This document shows positions 46,323-55,306 of a DNA stretch of 64,000 bases, piece by piece. The notes below the pieces were generated by a model, which saw only the letters and a list, made by a program, of their open reading frames with translations, was not told where the DNA came from and made no database searches. Each line of letters begins with the position of its first letter. Positions within the stretch are counted from its first letter, which is position 1. The stretch covers positions 1-64,000 of the forward strand of contig NZ_QPEP01000008.1 in the NCBI RefSeq assembly GCF_003577475.1. Reading direction: 5' to 3'. This DNA is from Salinibius halmophilus. Its GTDB lineage: Bacteria; Pseudomonadota; Gammaproteobacteria; Pseudomonadales; Natronospirillaceae. Position numbers and translations under genes: made by a program.

Positions 46323-48299
46323 TTACCTAACCACTGGCGTGGGTGGAGGGGTTGCAACAATCGGTGCTTTAGGCGGAGACATAAACTTCCCTATAGGGCC
46401 TAAGGTGCCATCTTTAATAAACCCACCGTATATACCTAACTGGTTCTCAGACACATCTGGCACGATGGGATCACTATAGTTTTCAAGAGTTATGGATTCT
46501 TGAGAATTTTGTTCTATATTTTCAATTTTCGGCTTAGCAGCATAATTCAGATAATACCCATCTTTTTCAATATTAGGATTGACATAGTTCTCTATATTTA
46601 TATCGCCCATATAAGTATTCAAGTTTTCGCTACTTAATTCTGGGTGAGGTAGTAAATACCAGTTATTATTTTTCCTAATAGCAGTAGGATCATCTGTTTC
46701 TAGCAATGTCATGGGGTAGTCAGCAACAAAAACATTATTCTTAACGGTTAATGTAGAAAACCCTTCTCCCGAGTGAGCGACAATAGCTGGGCTAGAAGTC
46801 CACACTTCCCCATCCCGAAGATATGACCTTGAGCCCTCATCGGAAACGCCAAAAACAGCATTGTTGCGGACTGTGAAATTACCACCTACCGTACCTCCAA
46901 GGCTAATACCGTAGGGAGCTGTACCATTTAACACTTCTGCTACAGGCCCTAACCCAACATTGATCAGAACGTTGTTCGCAATATCAAAGTCTGCTGTCCA
47001 GCATGGAGGATGACTACCATCTTCTTGTATTCTGGAGCTAGTGCCAACAAATATTCCAGCACCACGTTGATTGACCACAACATTATTGTGAATATTAATT
47101 TTTGAACCACTTACAAAGTCACTGCACTGCGTGCCACCACGTACTTCATCGTACATGTGTATCCCATTACGGGCTTTATTGTCTTCAAGAAAGTTCCAAG
47201 AGAACTCCCAAGGCTCGATTTTGATATTATTTGGGTTTCTAATAGTCCAGTAAATTGTATGTTGAAAGTGTGAGGTTTGACGACAACCTACATCAAATAT
47301 GTGATTGCCTAACGCTTTCAATCCTTCAGCTTTTTCGCTACCTGCAACAATAGCGCCAGCTGCGCCGTTAGTGCACCAGCCCTCTTTGTCAATCATTAGG
47401 TTGCCAACGATTCGGCCGTGTTGTATTCCACTTATTTGGTAAGCAGAAGGTGGTTCTGTTCTAGTTGGGCTATCATCAAGAGGGTCTATGAATGAACCAG
47501 CTTCAAGCTGGTATTTTGAAACAACAACATAAGAAGATTCGTATGAATCGATTCCAACGGCATCACCTCGTGCTATTGATCTTGTGTTAGGGTAAGACAC
47601 GAGCGCCATTCTATTTTTGTCAGACCCTTTCCAACCAGTCAGAACGATAGCTTCTTTATCGAAGCCGTCTGCATGAGGGTAGTTGGCAACCGATTCGACA
47701 ACACCATGTGTATAGACAATGTCTCCTTCCTGAACCAACCCTCGTGCGAATCGGCCAGGAGTCAATGCTTGATGAGCACGACCATTTACAAACTGCCATG
47801 GGTTAGAGAATGACCCTTCACCTTCATAGTTGTTTCCGTCCGGCTTAACGTGTCTAATACGTCCGGGCCTAACTTCGAAATCAAGTGAGTTACTAGTAAA
47901 CTTCCCGGAGTCAGTTTCCAGTACAATTTTGTAGCTACCTAAAGGTGTGTCTGCGCTGATTGAAAATGCTACTTCGTATAGGCGGTGACTTTTGTACAAG
48001 TTGGCAGGGCCTCCTGGTAAGTTGCCGTCAGCTTTGCGCCAGTAATATATATGGCTCGCTTGGTATTTAGTTCCATCATTTCCCTCTAAGAAGGCCTTGC
48101 CTTCAATTACACCCAACCCATGCCCCCAAACTGTAATGATGGTACCATCTCCAAAGCCATCTCCTAGTCCATTGTTTGGACCATCTGTTAAGTCGGAAAA
48201 GGCTAGCGTGGGGCCTACTGCCAACGCAGACATAGAAAATAGACAGATGTATATAACACTGAACAGCGATATAATTATCGATTTACAACTTGCTTTCAT
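46323..48299 (-). CDS. Secreted parallel-beta-helix-like protein
   Basis: Secreted protein of unknown specificity. The 658-residue product has a signal peptide (SIIISLFSVIYICLFSMSALA), an IPT/TIG-like segment (TIITVWGHGLGVIEGKAFLEG), then RIRHVKPDGNNYEGEGSFSNPW, which is the usual opening of right-handed beta-helix proteins, followed by Asn-rich repeated turns (INIHNNVVVNQRGAGIFVG, FTVRNNAVFGVS, LTVKNNVFVAD). The C-terminus is Pro-rich (PPKAPIVATPPPTPVVR) with no sorting motif. Beta-helix proteins include polysaccharide lyases, hydrolases and epimerases; no catalytic residues can be named here. Monocistronic. Confidence 0.75.
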   Translation of the reverse strand: MKASCKSIIISLFSVIYICLFSMSALAVGPTLAFSDLTDGPNNGLGDGFGDGTIITVWGHGLGVIEGKAFLEGNDGTKYQASHIYYWRKADGNLPGGPANLYKSHRLYEVAFSISADTPLGSYKIVLETDSGKFTSNSLDFEVRPGRIRHVKPDGNNYEGEGSFSNPWQFVNGRAHQALTPGRFARGLVQEGDIVYTHGVVESVANYPHADGFDKEAIVLTGWKGSDKNRMALVSYPNTRSIARGDAVGIDSYESSYVVVSKYQLEAGSFIDPLDDSPTRTEPPSAYQISGIQHGRIVGNLMIDKEGWCTNGAAGAIVAGSEKAEGLKALGNHIFDVGCRQTSHFQHTIYWTIRNPNNIKIEPWEFSWNFLEDNKARNGIHMYDEVRGGTQCSDFVSGSKINIHNNVVVNQRGAGIFVGTSSRIQEDGSHPPCWTADFDIANNVLINVGLGPVAEVLNGTAPYGISLGGTVGGNFTVRNNAVFGVSDEGSRSYLRDGEVWTSSPAIVAHSGEGFSTLTVKNNVFVADYPMTLLETDDPTAIRKNNNWYLLPHPELSSENLNTYMGDINIENYVNPNIEKDGYYLNYAAKPKIENIEQNSQESITLENYSDPIVPDVSENQLGIYGGFIKDGTLGPIGKFMSPPKAPIVATPPPTPVVR

Positions 48300-48450
48300 A
48301 TTAATCTCCAGGTTATCAACTCACTCACAACTAACTTAGCCTATATCCACTGATTAACACGTTTAGAATATTTGAGAACTTTACAAATCTACTTCGTTGC
48401 CAGAATGACAGCATATAATTGACACTACCTTGTCATAATATTGGCTATAG

Positions 48451-49035
48451 TCATATTCTACTTTTTATCTTGCGTGCTGGATTACCTGCTACAATATCAC
48501 CAGTTTTGAAACTACTGTGTACCACAACTGAACCAGCTCCAACTACGCAATCGCGCTCGATATTATCAAGCACGGTGGCTTGGTTTCCTATCCAGCAGTT
48601 GGTACCGATAGATACTTTTTTATACTGTCCTTTTTGCTGTTGAATTGGTACATCCTTTTCCTCAAAGGAATGCTGCTCTTTACCACTTAAAATATGCACA
48701 CCACTTCCCACTAATGCATCTTTTCCTATCCTGCACATTCCAATGTTGCACTGGGGCCCAATGTAAACACCTTCTTCTATCTCAATATCGTAGTGGGAAA
48801 ACACTGTGAGGAAGCCAACCACTATGTCTCGATGCACGTTTTTACAAACAGTGGAGTAAAACGCAGCTCGGTAGTACACGCCTATTTTTCCTGGAATTAG
48901 GCTTAAGGCTTGTGAGAATCCTGCAAAGGTAGCGTCTTTGTTCGAAACGGCTGCTAGTAGCCAGAACATAATGCACACAGGGAGTGCAAGTAGAAAGAAC
49001 AGGCCCCTAAACAGCAGTTTTAGGTACTTTTTCAT
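48451..49035 (-). CDS. Hexapeptide-repeat O-acyltransferase
   Basis: Left-handed beta-helix acyltransferase of the LbH family (XAT/CysE-like), likely transferring acetyl from acetyl-CoA to a sugar. The 194-residue product has an N-terminal hydrophobic stretch (GLFFLLALPVCIMFWLLAAV), unusual for a soluble enzyme, and hexapeptide repeats: IEEGVYIGPQCNIGMCRIG, then VSIGTNCWIGNQATVLDNI, ending GDIVAGNPARKIKSRI, the classic coenzyme A-side C-terminus. It overlaps the 824-residue gene by four bases (ATGA), so the two are co-translated. Confidence 0.88.
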   Translation of the reverse strand: MKKYLKLLFRGLFFLLALPVCIMFWLLAAVSNKDATFAGFSQALSLIPGKIGVYYRAAFYSTVCKNVHRDIVVGFLTVFSHYDIEIEEGVYIGPQCNIGMCRIGKDALVGSGVHILSGKEQHSFEEKDVPIQQQKGQYKKVSIGTNCWIGNQATVLDNIERDCVVGAGSVVVHSSFKTGDIVAGNPARKIKSRI

Positions 49036-51506
49036 GATTTTCTCGCTTCAATCCATTTTTTTTCATTAGCAATCGATACATTTCTAAGCCCCGTCAGGAG
49101 TTTTCTGGCAGCCGCTTTCGTTAAGCTAGCTTGGGTGGCAAGTTGGCTTGTTTCCCTTTGAGTTAGAGTGATTGCTTGAACTTCTTGCCAAAACTGTGCA
49201 CTGAAGTGATTTTGCAGCAGTAACACGATTATCCGTGCAAAGTGCTTTGTTTCGGAGCTTAGTAAGTGGTTCAGTACGTAACTTTTAAACTCTTCGCCAC
49301 GTTTATTCGGTACGAGCTTAGTTTCGTTTAGGTAGCTAAAAATGAATGCTTTACGAATATCTTGCGCTGCCCAAGTATCGTTTGGAAACTCAAGCTGTTC
49401 GGTATCACTTAGGAAGGTGGTTTCGTGCTTTACCATCCATTCGCCGTAGTGTTTTAAACATGCGTTGGCATACTGTTTTGTGTCTGCATGCTCTTCTGCC
49501 AGGGTGTCTACAATACGAATGCAGGCAGCAAGCAGTACAAGGTAGTGCCAACCCACTTCAACGTCTTTAAGGTTTCTTGCGGCTATATCGTCATATGGGC
49601 CAATGGTCTGAAAAAGCACCTCGCCTATTTGTGTAGCTCGGTTTGTACTTGGGTCTAATAAGTAGGCGTCGAGTAAAGTATTCAAATAGTTACCCGTACC
49701 CCGGGTAAAGGGGTACTTATACTGCAGTACACTTTCACCGCGTTTAAGCTTTTTGATTTTGGTAAGTTCTTTTTTCTTTACCGAAAGTAGTGCTTGTAGA
49801 AAACAATAGGCTTCATCGTGAGTAATGGTTAGCCAATCCGCTAGTTCATTAACGGCTTCTTTTGAACTGGTGTTTCCAGTAAGCAAATAGTGGTACATCA
49901 GCCCCATGCTGTAGCAGTGTTCTGCCGCAGGCCCTCCGCCCGTTTGCCCAGGGGTAGAACTGGTATCGTTATGTTTACTGAAAGTTCTATGCGTAACAGT
50001 GTGGGCTGGTAGGTAGTGATCGGTGTGCCAGAACAGGCCGTTGTTGTACTCAACTCTGTCTTCGCTAGTGTGGTAGATATCAATATCTACTACATGTTTT
50101 GCTAAGTCGTCGTGCAGCTCAAACCACCTAGGGTCACCGTTTAAGGCAAACTGGCGAACGAAGCCATAAATTGGGTCGTACTGATTGTTATAGTGGCTGA
50201 CTAGTGGCGGTTCGCCTTCCGGTTGGTAGAGCGTTTCGTGGTCGGCATATAGCTCGCCGAAATTGCGCCAGCCGTACTCGTCTATAATGTCTCGTTTAGC
50301 AAAAAAGTTATTGTCACCTTCAATTGCTTGGTCAATCAGTACTCGCCATCTTGGGTCTTCGTCTTCTGTACTAAACCAAGGGAACGCCTGTGTTTTTTCG
50401 TAGTACTCTGGCGGAATCTGTACTGGGTTAGTTTGCTCTACCCAGTCTAGGCTAGTGCCTTCAAGGCTCAGGTAGGCAGTTTGGTACTTACGCTCACCGC
50501 CTTGAAGTTCATGAAGGTCGTTAGTTTTTGGAAATAAACCGAGCGTAATGCCGTTATTGTTAGCAGTAACCTTGGAAGGGAAGTTTTGCCAAAACTTTTC
50601 TTGAGTAATGGTTAAATTGCCAGCTTTTACTATTGGGCTTGCTTGCCCTGCAATTCGTTGGGTTAATTGTTCTTCATTGTTAACTGAACATTCGTAACCT
50701 TGAAATGGCAACACAACTTTGTTGTGCCGGTTAACGTGGTTAACACTATTCCAGTTTTGCTTGCCACTGCTTGCTTGATATACCGATACATCACTACCCG
50801 TTAACCATTCACTAGCGCTATCTAGTTTTAGCTGGTAGTGATCAGTCGGTTCTTTAAGGTTAAAGGCTAAGTCTAATGATTCGAATAACACAGAACCTTC
50901 ATCACCTAAGTCCCACAAACCACCTGGGTGCCTTGCACGTTGCGGGTTGTGAATGCCTACCGTTGCTTTAAGCAGCTTTTGTTCGTGCCAAAACTCATAA
51001 ACTTGGTGAACATTTAGCTTGGTGTTCTGGTTGGTGCCTTTTATTTCAACGCAGGTAACTATGTCGCCGTATCGTACCGTTTCATACTCTGTAGGCGTAA
51101 TTGTTTGAAGCTTGTCTTGTGCATGCAGCAATATGGAAGTAGTACCATAACTATCAAGCTGTAGCCCTGTTTTGCAGGCGGTTAATTTCACTGTTGAGCC
51201 GTGAAATTCAAATTCTGGAACATCGCTTTGGCGTTCAATCTTTGTTTGCACAAGGGGATTTGTTTCTGAGCCAATTTCGACATCAATCTTGTTGAAGGCA
51301 TTAGTGCGAATGAGCAGCCAGCGAATGCTGTCGTCGGGCCAACGCATGGTAACTTCCGCATGGAATTTAATGCATTCGTCTTGCTCTGTTCTTAAGTACA
51401 AATATTCTGGAGATCGCAATACCCCTTGCTCGAAAGGCACGCCAAATTGACTGAACTGCGAAGGGTTCACGGCCAGAGGGCGGGTCGCTGAAAATAATGC
51501 TGTCAT
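49032..51506 (-). CDS. Large RIFT-barrel/lyase-like protein without signal peptide
   Basis: Not firmly recognised. The 824-residue product opens SQFGVPFEQGVLRSPEYLYL and has TMRWPDDSIRWLLIRTNAF, the pattern of the N-terminal RIFT barrel of PcRGLX/YetA-like polysaccharide-active proteins. The second half is helical and could be an (alpha/alpha)n barrel (AEHCYSMGLMYHYLLTGN, ARNLKDVEVGWHYLVLL). HTDHYLPAHTVTHRTFSKHN is rich in His and may be part of an active site. No signal peptide or membrane segment is seen, which is odd for a polymer-degrading enzyme. It follows the exosortase gene by 23 bases and overlaps the hexapeptide acyltransferase gene. Confidence 0.65.
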   Translation of the reverse strand: MTALFSATRPLAVNPSQFSQFGVPFEQGVLRSPEYLYLRTEQDECIKFHAEVTMRWPDDSIRWLLIRTNAFNKIDVEIGSETNPLVQTKIERQSDVPEFEFHGSTVKLTACKTGLQLDSYGTTSILLHAQDKLQTITPTEYETVRYGDIVTCVEIKGTNQNTKLNVHQVYEFWHEQKLLKATVGIHNPQRARHPGGLWDLGDEGSVLFESLDLAFNLKEPTDHYQLKLDSASEWLTGSDVSVYQASSGKQNWNSVNHVNRHNKVVLPFQGYECSVNNEEQLTQRIAGQASPIVKAGNLTITQEKFWQNFPSKVTANNNGITLGLFPKTNDLHELQGGERKYQTAYLSLEGTSLDWVEQTNPVQIPPEYYEKTQAFPWFSTEDEDPRWRVLIDQAIEGDNNFFAKRDIIDEYGWRNFGELYADHETLYQPEGEPPLVSHYNNQYDPIYGFVRQFALNGDPRWFELHDDLAKHVVDIDIYHTSEDRVEYNNGLFWHTDHYLPAHTVTHRTFSKHNDTSSTPGQTGGGPAAEHCYSMGLMYHYLLTGNTSSKEAVNELADWLTITHDEAYCFLQALLSVKKKELTKIKKLKRGESVLQYKYPFTRGTGNYLNTLLDAYLLDPSTNRATQIGEVLFQTIGPYDDIAARNLKDVEVGWHYLVLLAACIRIVDTLAEEHADTKQYANACLKHYGEWMVKHETTFLSDTEQLEFPNDTWAAQDIRKAFIFSYLNETKLVPNKRGEEFKSYVLNHLLSSETKHFARIIVLLLQNHFSAQFWQEVQAITLTQRETSQLATQASLTKAAARKLLTGLRNVSIANEKKWIEARKS

Positions 51507-51529
51507 TTCGATCCCTGATAATAGTGTGT

Positions 51530-52924
51530 TTACTGCAGTTGCAAACTGTTAAGCGTTTGCGTGATGCGCGCTGCGGTTTGTTCGCAAGTAATTATCCTAC
51601 ATTCTTGTTTTACTACCAACAAAGCAAACCTTTGGTCTAGTGTAAATGAAGCCGGAATTTGCCAAAGCTTCACATCACGGTAGCTATTAAAGCGCCTCTG
51701 CTCTAGTTGATAACCTACCGTATACACTTCACGCTTATTGGTTACTCGGTTCATCATCACATCTACTTTTGAACCATTGATGACGAAGGTTTCTAAGCGC
51801 GTCCATTTTTTATCGCTATAAATCGGCGCAACATAGGGCACTAGCTTTTCAGCTCGTTTACTTCGCTGGTACTGCCTTACTTCAATTGTTTCGCCAGTTG
51901 GTGCATTAAATATTTGGCTAGTGAACTGGTCATCGGAAGTACTGTCGAGTGCTACGAGTGGTGTTGTAGTTTGTAGCTGAAATTGCGGCTTTTGGATGGT
52001 GGGTAGTTGTTCAATTACTAAAAGAAAGCAGCTCAGTACAATCGTTGAGCTTAATAACCAAATTTTAGGTTTGGTAAAACGTACTCCAGCATAGGTTGCC
52101 AAGTTACTACTTTTGGCAGCAACATGCGGTGCAAAATACAGAGCGGGCAAAGCAATGACAGCAAATACCACCCAGCCAAATAGTTCGTGATCGGCCACTA
52201 AGCTACTTTGCATTTGTGTGTAGTAGCCAATTAGCACTAGGGCAATAATACGAACCCAGTTGATCAACAACCCTAACATTGCACCAATAGCCAATGTTAC
52301 TAACCAACCTTTCAGGCGATAGCTATTAAGCACAGCAATGGTATTTGCTAGGAGTAATGAAATTGCAAAGTACCTTACACCCGAGCAGCCATCGGCAATG
52401 TAGAGCACGCCATACGGCAGCTCGATATTACTGCCCTGAATGTAGGCCGTGATATTAAGTAAGCCCACAACATTCGTTACAACAAAGGTAGCTACTAATA
52501 CTAGGTAAGGAATTAGGTCCTGCCAGATTGGCATCGCCAGCAGCAATGTGAAGATGTGAGCTTTGTATGCCCAAGCGGTTTGCCAGCCTAACAATGCAGC
52601 AAACAGCATAAAAAGTACGGCCGGTAGCAAAACATACACAAGGGTGTCGATATTAGCGACACTTACCACAAACCATGCCACATAGAATGTAAAGAATCCC
52701 AACACAGCTAACAGTGAGGTTGGCGCTAGCTTAGTTTGCTCAGCTGGCCGCTTCACCAACAAAAACACGAACATCAGCGCAGCAAATAGTCCGTGTGCGA
52801 TGTTTTGGTCGAAGGTTAACCAAACTGGTACTAAATCTAGTAAAGAAGGAAAAAATAGTAGTGTCGGAATAACTAACAGCAGTGAACTTTGCCCAATGGC
52901 ATTGGTAGAAAAACGCGTTGTCAT
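51530..52924 (-). CDS. Exosortase with fused C-terminal soluble domain
   Basis: Polytopic transpeptidase-like enzyme that cleaves PEP-CTERM sorting signals at the membrane. The 464-residue product has about eight membrane helices in residues 13-300. The catalytic triad expected for exosortases is visible: Cys180 in IADGCSGVRYF, Arg225 in INWVRIIALVLIG and His246 in ADHELFGWVVF. Arg184 also matches the C-S-G-x-R motif. A C-terminal soluble part of about 150 residues follows, in the position where an EpsI-like domain is fused in some exosortases. The XrtA gene set on the plus strand makes type A the likely subtype, but this is inferred. It heads a three-gene minus-strand operon. Confidence 0.92.
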   Translation of the reverse strand: MTTRFSTNAIGQSSLLLVIPTLLFFPSLLDLVPVWLTFDQNIAHGLFAALMFVFLLVKRPAEQTKLAPTSLLAVLGFFTFYVAWFVVSVANIDTLVYVLLPAVLFMLFAALLGWQTAWAYKAHIFTLLLAMPIWQDLIPYLVLVATFVVTNVVGLLNITAYIQGSNIELPYGVLYIADGCSGVRYFAISLLLANTIAVLNSYRLKGWLVTLAIGAMLGLLINWVRIIALVLIGYYTQMQSSLVADHELFGWVVFAVIALPALYFAPHVAAKSSNLATYAGVRFTKPKIWLLSSTIVLSCFLLVIEQLPTIQKPQFQLQTTTPLVALDSTSDDQFTSQIFNAPTGETIEVRQYQRSKRAEKLVPYVAPIYSDKKWTRLETFVINGSKVDVMMNRVTNKREVYTVGYQLEQRRFNSYRDVKLWQIPASFTLDQRFALLVVKQECRIITCEQTAARITQTLNSLQLQ

Positions 52925-52977
52925 GGCTGGGTACTTTGAAGGTTTGCACTACTGTAAAGGAACTTGCTAACAGAAAG

Positions 52978-52999
52978 AAGGGTAGGCAAGCCTACCCTT
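52978..52999 (-). terminator. Hairpin terminator after the PEP-CTERM gene
   Basis: AAGGGTAGGC-AA-GCCTACCCTT, followed on the minus strand by CTTTCTG. It lies between the PEP-CTERM gene and the exosortase gene, about 30 bases after the former's stop, so the two are probably separate transcripts. Confidence 0.75.
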
Positions 53000-53007
53000 C
53001 CGCATCA

Positions 53008-53027
53008 TTTTTAACCTGAGTTAAAAA
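53008..53027 (-). terminator. AT-rich hairpin directly after the PEP-CTERM stop
   Basis: TTTTTAAC-CTGA-GTTAAAAA abuts the stop codon. With the GC-rich hairpin eight bases further on it makes a two-hairpin transcript end that could also stabilise the mRNA. Confidence 0.55.
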
Positions 53028-53693
53028 TTAAGCTGTTTTCTTAGTGCGACGACGTGCAACACCAAGACCAGCAAGGCCTAGGCCTAGAAGTGCTAGTGTA
53101 CCTGGCTCTGGTACCGCAACGATGTCGTGAACACCAACTACTAGATCTTGGAAAGAGTTGTTTGCGTCAAGGTTAGTTTCCCAAGCAAGTACAACGTCTA
53201 GTGAGCTAGCGTTAGGACCATTAGTGCCTTGAGTAGTGTAAGAAGCTAATGCATCAACGCCATTGTTCAGGCTAGCATGAGAGTAGAAAGTTTCATTTGC
53301 AGTTCTTACGTAGAAACCGAAACGCTTGCCAATGTTCGCTTGTAGAACAGTGCCGCCGTTGTTTACAGAAGCAGTGCCATTAGCTAAATCGAACTCGACT
53401 TCTTCGAAAAACTCGCCTTGCTCAAGAACGTCAAGCGAATCTAGAACGCTTACAGTGCCCAAAGCATCCACGTCGAAAGAGTAGATACCTAGTACCTGAT
53501 TGGTACCCAATGATGCATCTAAACGCAAAGCGAAGTAGCTTTCTACCGCTGTATCAGCTAACTCAAATACTTCAGCGTGGTTATCGCGAACTGCGTCTTC
53601 GCCAGGTAGTACCTGGTCAAGAGTAGGACCCGCAAGTGCAAATGAAGATGCTGCTGTTAACGCAGCGCCTACAAGTAGAGATTTAATGTTCAT
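53028..53693 (-). CDS. PEP-CTERM sorting-domain protein
   Basis: Secreted substrate of the exosortase. The 221-residue product has a signal peptide (KSLLVGAALTAASSFALA) and ends with the full sorting signal: VPEPGTLALLGLGLAGLG with PEPGT at residues 195-199, a hydrophobic helix and the basic tail ARRRTKKTA. The mature part (about 170 residues) has no catalytic motif seen, and is rich in Asp, Asn and small residues (beta-rich). It sits under a GEMM-I-type riboswitch and beside the exosortase gene. The mature form may be matrix-associated or O-glycosylated, as proposed for this class. Confidence 0.93.
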   Translation of the reverse strand: MNIKSLLVGAALTAASSFALAGPTLDQVLPGEDAVRDNHAEVFELADTAVESYFALRLDASLGTNQVLGIYSFDVDALGTVSVLDSLDVLEQGEFFEEVEFDLANGTASVNNGGTVLQANIGKRFGFYVRTANETFYSHASLNNGVDALASYTTQGTNGPNASSLDVVLAWETNLDANNSFQDLVVGVHDIVAVPEPGTLALLGLGLAGLGVARRRTKKTA

Positions 53694-53721
53694 GTTTGAA
53701 TTCCGTGTAAGGTGGTTGCTT

Positions 53722-53795
53722 TCCGTGCAGCTCGGCTATCTTCGAGAGACCCGTGGCTTTCCGTCCCACACTCGCATGTGGTTTGGCACCCTTTC
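53722..53795 (-). promoter_or_regulatory. Cyclic-di-GMP-I (GEMM-I) type riboswitch
   Basis: On the minus strand: GGTGCCAAACC, a stem CACAT-GCGA-GTGTG, then GGGACGGAAAGCCACGGGTC, then GATAGCCGAGCTGCAC. This matches the GEMM-I core (GCAAACC ... GGGACGCAAAGCC ... AGCC-G-x-GUUGC) with one visible change, G for C in GGGACGGAAAGCC. GTGC near the 5' end pairs with GCAC at the 3' end (P1). The aptamer ends about 29 bases before the ATG, so translational control of the PEP-CTERM gene is the simplest model. Confidence 0.8.
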
Positions 53796-53884
53796 TATGC
53801 ATTTTCTATGCCATTTATTTATCACTAGACCGAAATAATTTACATGATAGAATCCGCTCAAAAATTAATCCAAGGGATAGGACA

Positions 53885-55306
53885 ATGAGAACAAAATCAG
53901 TTCCGCTATACGTCGATCTAGACGGCACATTCATTAAAACGGACCTACTTTATGAGAGCCTAATCTCTGCTTTCAAAAACTATCCTTTAAAGTGCCTGCT
54001 AATACCCGTATGGCTAATTAAGGGCATTCCACATCTAAAAAAACGTTTAGCTGAATTATCAACTGTCGATTATTCGTTATTACCTAAAAATGAAGAGTTC
54101 TTTAGTTACTTGGAGGCTGAGAAGTCAAAGGGCCGAGAGATCGTACTAGCTACAGCGAGTAACCGTTTACATGCTGAAGGAATTCTCAATTCATACAAAA
54201 TATTTAATCACTCTCTCCACTCGTGTGATACAGTTAATTTAAAATCTAAAAAAAAGCTAGAAGCAATTCTTCAAGAAGCCAAAGTGTTTGACTATGCAGG
54301 AAATTCAAAAGATGACCTTGTATTATTTGAAGAGTGCAGGAAATCCATTTTAGTAGACCCAACTAGATATTACTCGAAAAATAAAACCAAAAATATAAAC
54401 ATTACATTTAAAAGCAATAATAGTGAAATATTAAAACTCTGGATTAAACAACTTCGAGTCCATCAATGGATAAAAAATATCCTAGTTTTTGTACCTTTAC
54501 TAGTATCGGGTTTATTCATTGATTATAAATCTTTTACAAGCGCCTTATTAGCTTTCATTTGTTTTTCTACTATTGCCTCTTCAACATATATACTAAACGA
54601 CTTACTAGATCTAAACTCAGATAGAAATCACAAGAGCAAGCGTTTTCGTCCAATAGCAGCTGGATTAATAAATATCCCATCGGCTATATTTATTATGGCG
54701 TCGTTACTCGCTGTATCGTTAACACTATCTTATATTTTGAGTTTTAATTTCTTACTTTCAATTCTGTTTTACCTTGCTGCAACCGTCTCCTACTCTTTTA
54801 AAATTAAAAAATATTTTGGCATGGATGTAGTATTACTTGCAGTCCTATACACTTCAAGAATTATATCTGGCGCCGTTGCTATATCTGTAACCCCAACATT
54901 TTGGTTAATAGGTTTCTCAATATTTATATTTCTATCACTCGCTTTATTAAAGCGTTCCTCTGAGGCCATTGATCTTCGTGAAAATAATAAAAAATCAGCA
55001 TCAGGGCGAGATTACAACGCAACCGACTATGAAATACTAAAGAGTATCGGCACAGCCTCATCTATGGCTTCAATCATGATGTTTTGTTTATACATTAATA
55101 GCAATACGACATTATCTACAATTGGCGAACCAAGCATATTGTGGCTAGTAATCCCTGGGCTATCTTATTGGCTAATAAGAATGTGGATAAAAACCCACAG
55201 AGGAGAAATGCATGATGACCCAATTGTTTTCACTCTGAAAGACAAGGGTAGCTTAGTAACAATAGCTTTCTGCGGTTTTATGGCTGCAATAAATCAGGTG
55301 ATTTAA
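53885..55306 (+). CDS. HAD phosphatase-UbiA prenyltransferase fusion protein
   Basis: Fusion of a HAD phosphatase and a UbiA-type polyprenyl transferase. The 473-residue product has HAD motif I DLDGTFIKTD (Asp11 and Asp13) and motif IV region AGNSKDDLVLFEE near residue 138, followed from residue about 188 by an UbiA domain: LRVHQWIKNILVFVPL, then NDLLDLNSDRNHKSKRFRP with Asn238, Asp242 and Asp246 as metal ligands, and nine or so helices. The architecture resembles decaprenyl-phosphate phosphoribosyltransferases plus their phosphatase. The ATG at 53885 has AGGGATAGGA before it and is preferred to a start 44 codons upstream that would overlap the riboswitch. Confidence 0.87.
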   Translation: MRTKSVPLYVDLDGTFIKTDLLYESLISAFKNYPLKCLLIPVWLIKGIPHLKKRLAELSTVDYSLLPKNEEFFSYLEAEKSKGREIVLATASNRLHAEGILNSYKIFNHSLHSCDTVNLKSKKKLEAILQEAKVFDYAGNSKDDLVLFEECRKSILVDPTRYYSKNKTKNINITFKSNNSEILKLWIKQLRVHQWIKNILVFVPLLVSGLFIDYKSFTSALLAFICFSTIASSTYILNDLLDLNSDRNHKSKRFRPIAAGLINIPSAIFIMASLLAVSLTLSYILSFNFLLSILFYLAATVSYSFKIKKYFGMDVVLLAVLYTSRIISGAVAISVTPTFWLIGFSIFIFLSLALLKRSSEAIDLRENNKKSASGRDYNATDYEILKSIGTASSMASIMMFCLYINSNTTLSTIGEPSILWLVIPGLSYWLIRMWIKTHRGEMHDDPIVFTLKDKGSLVTIAFCGFMAAINQVI

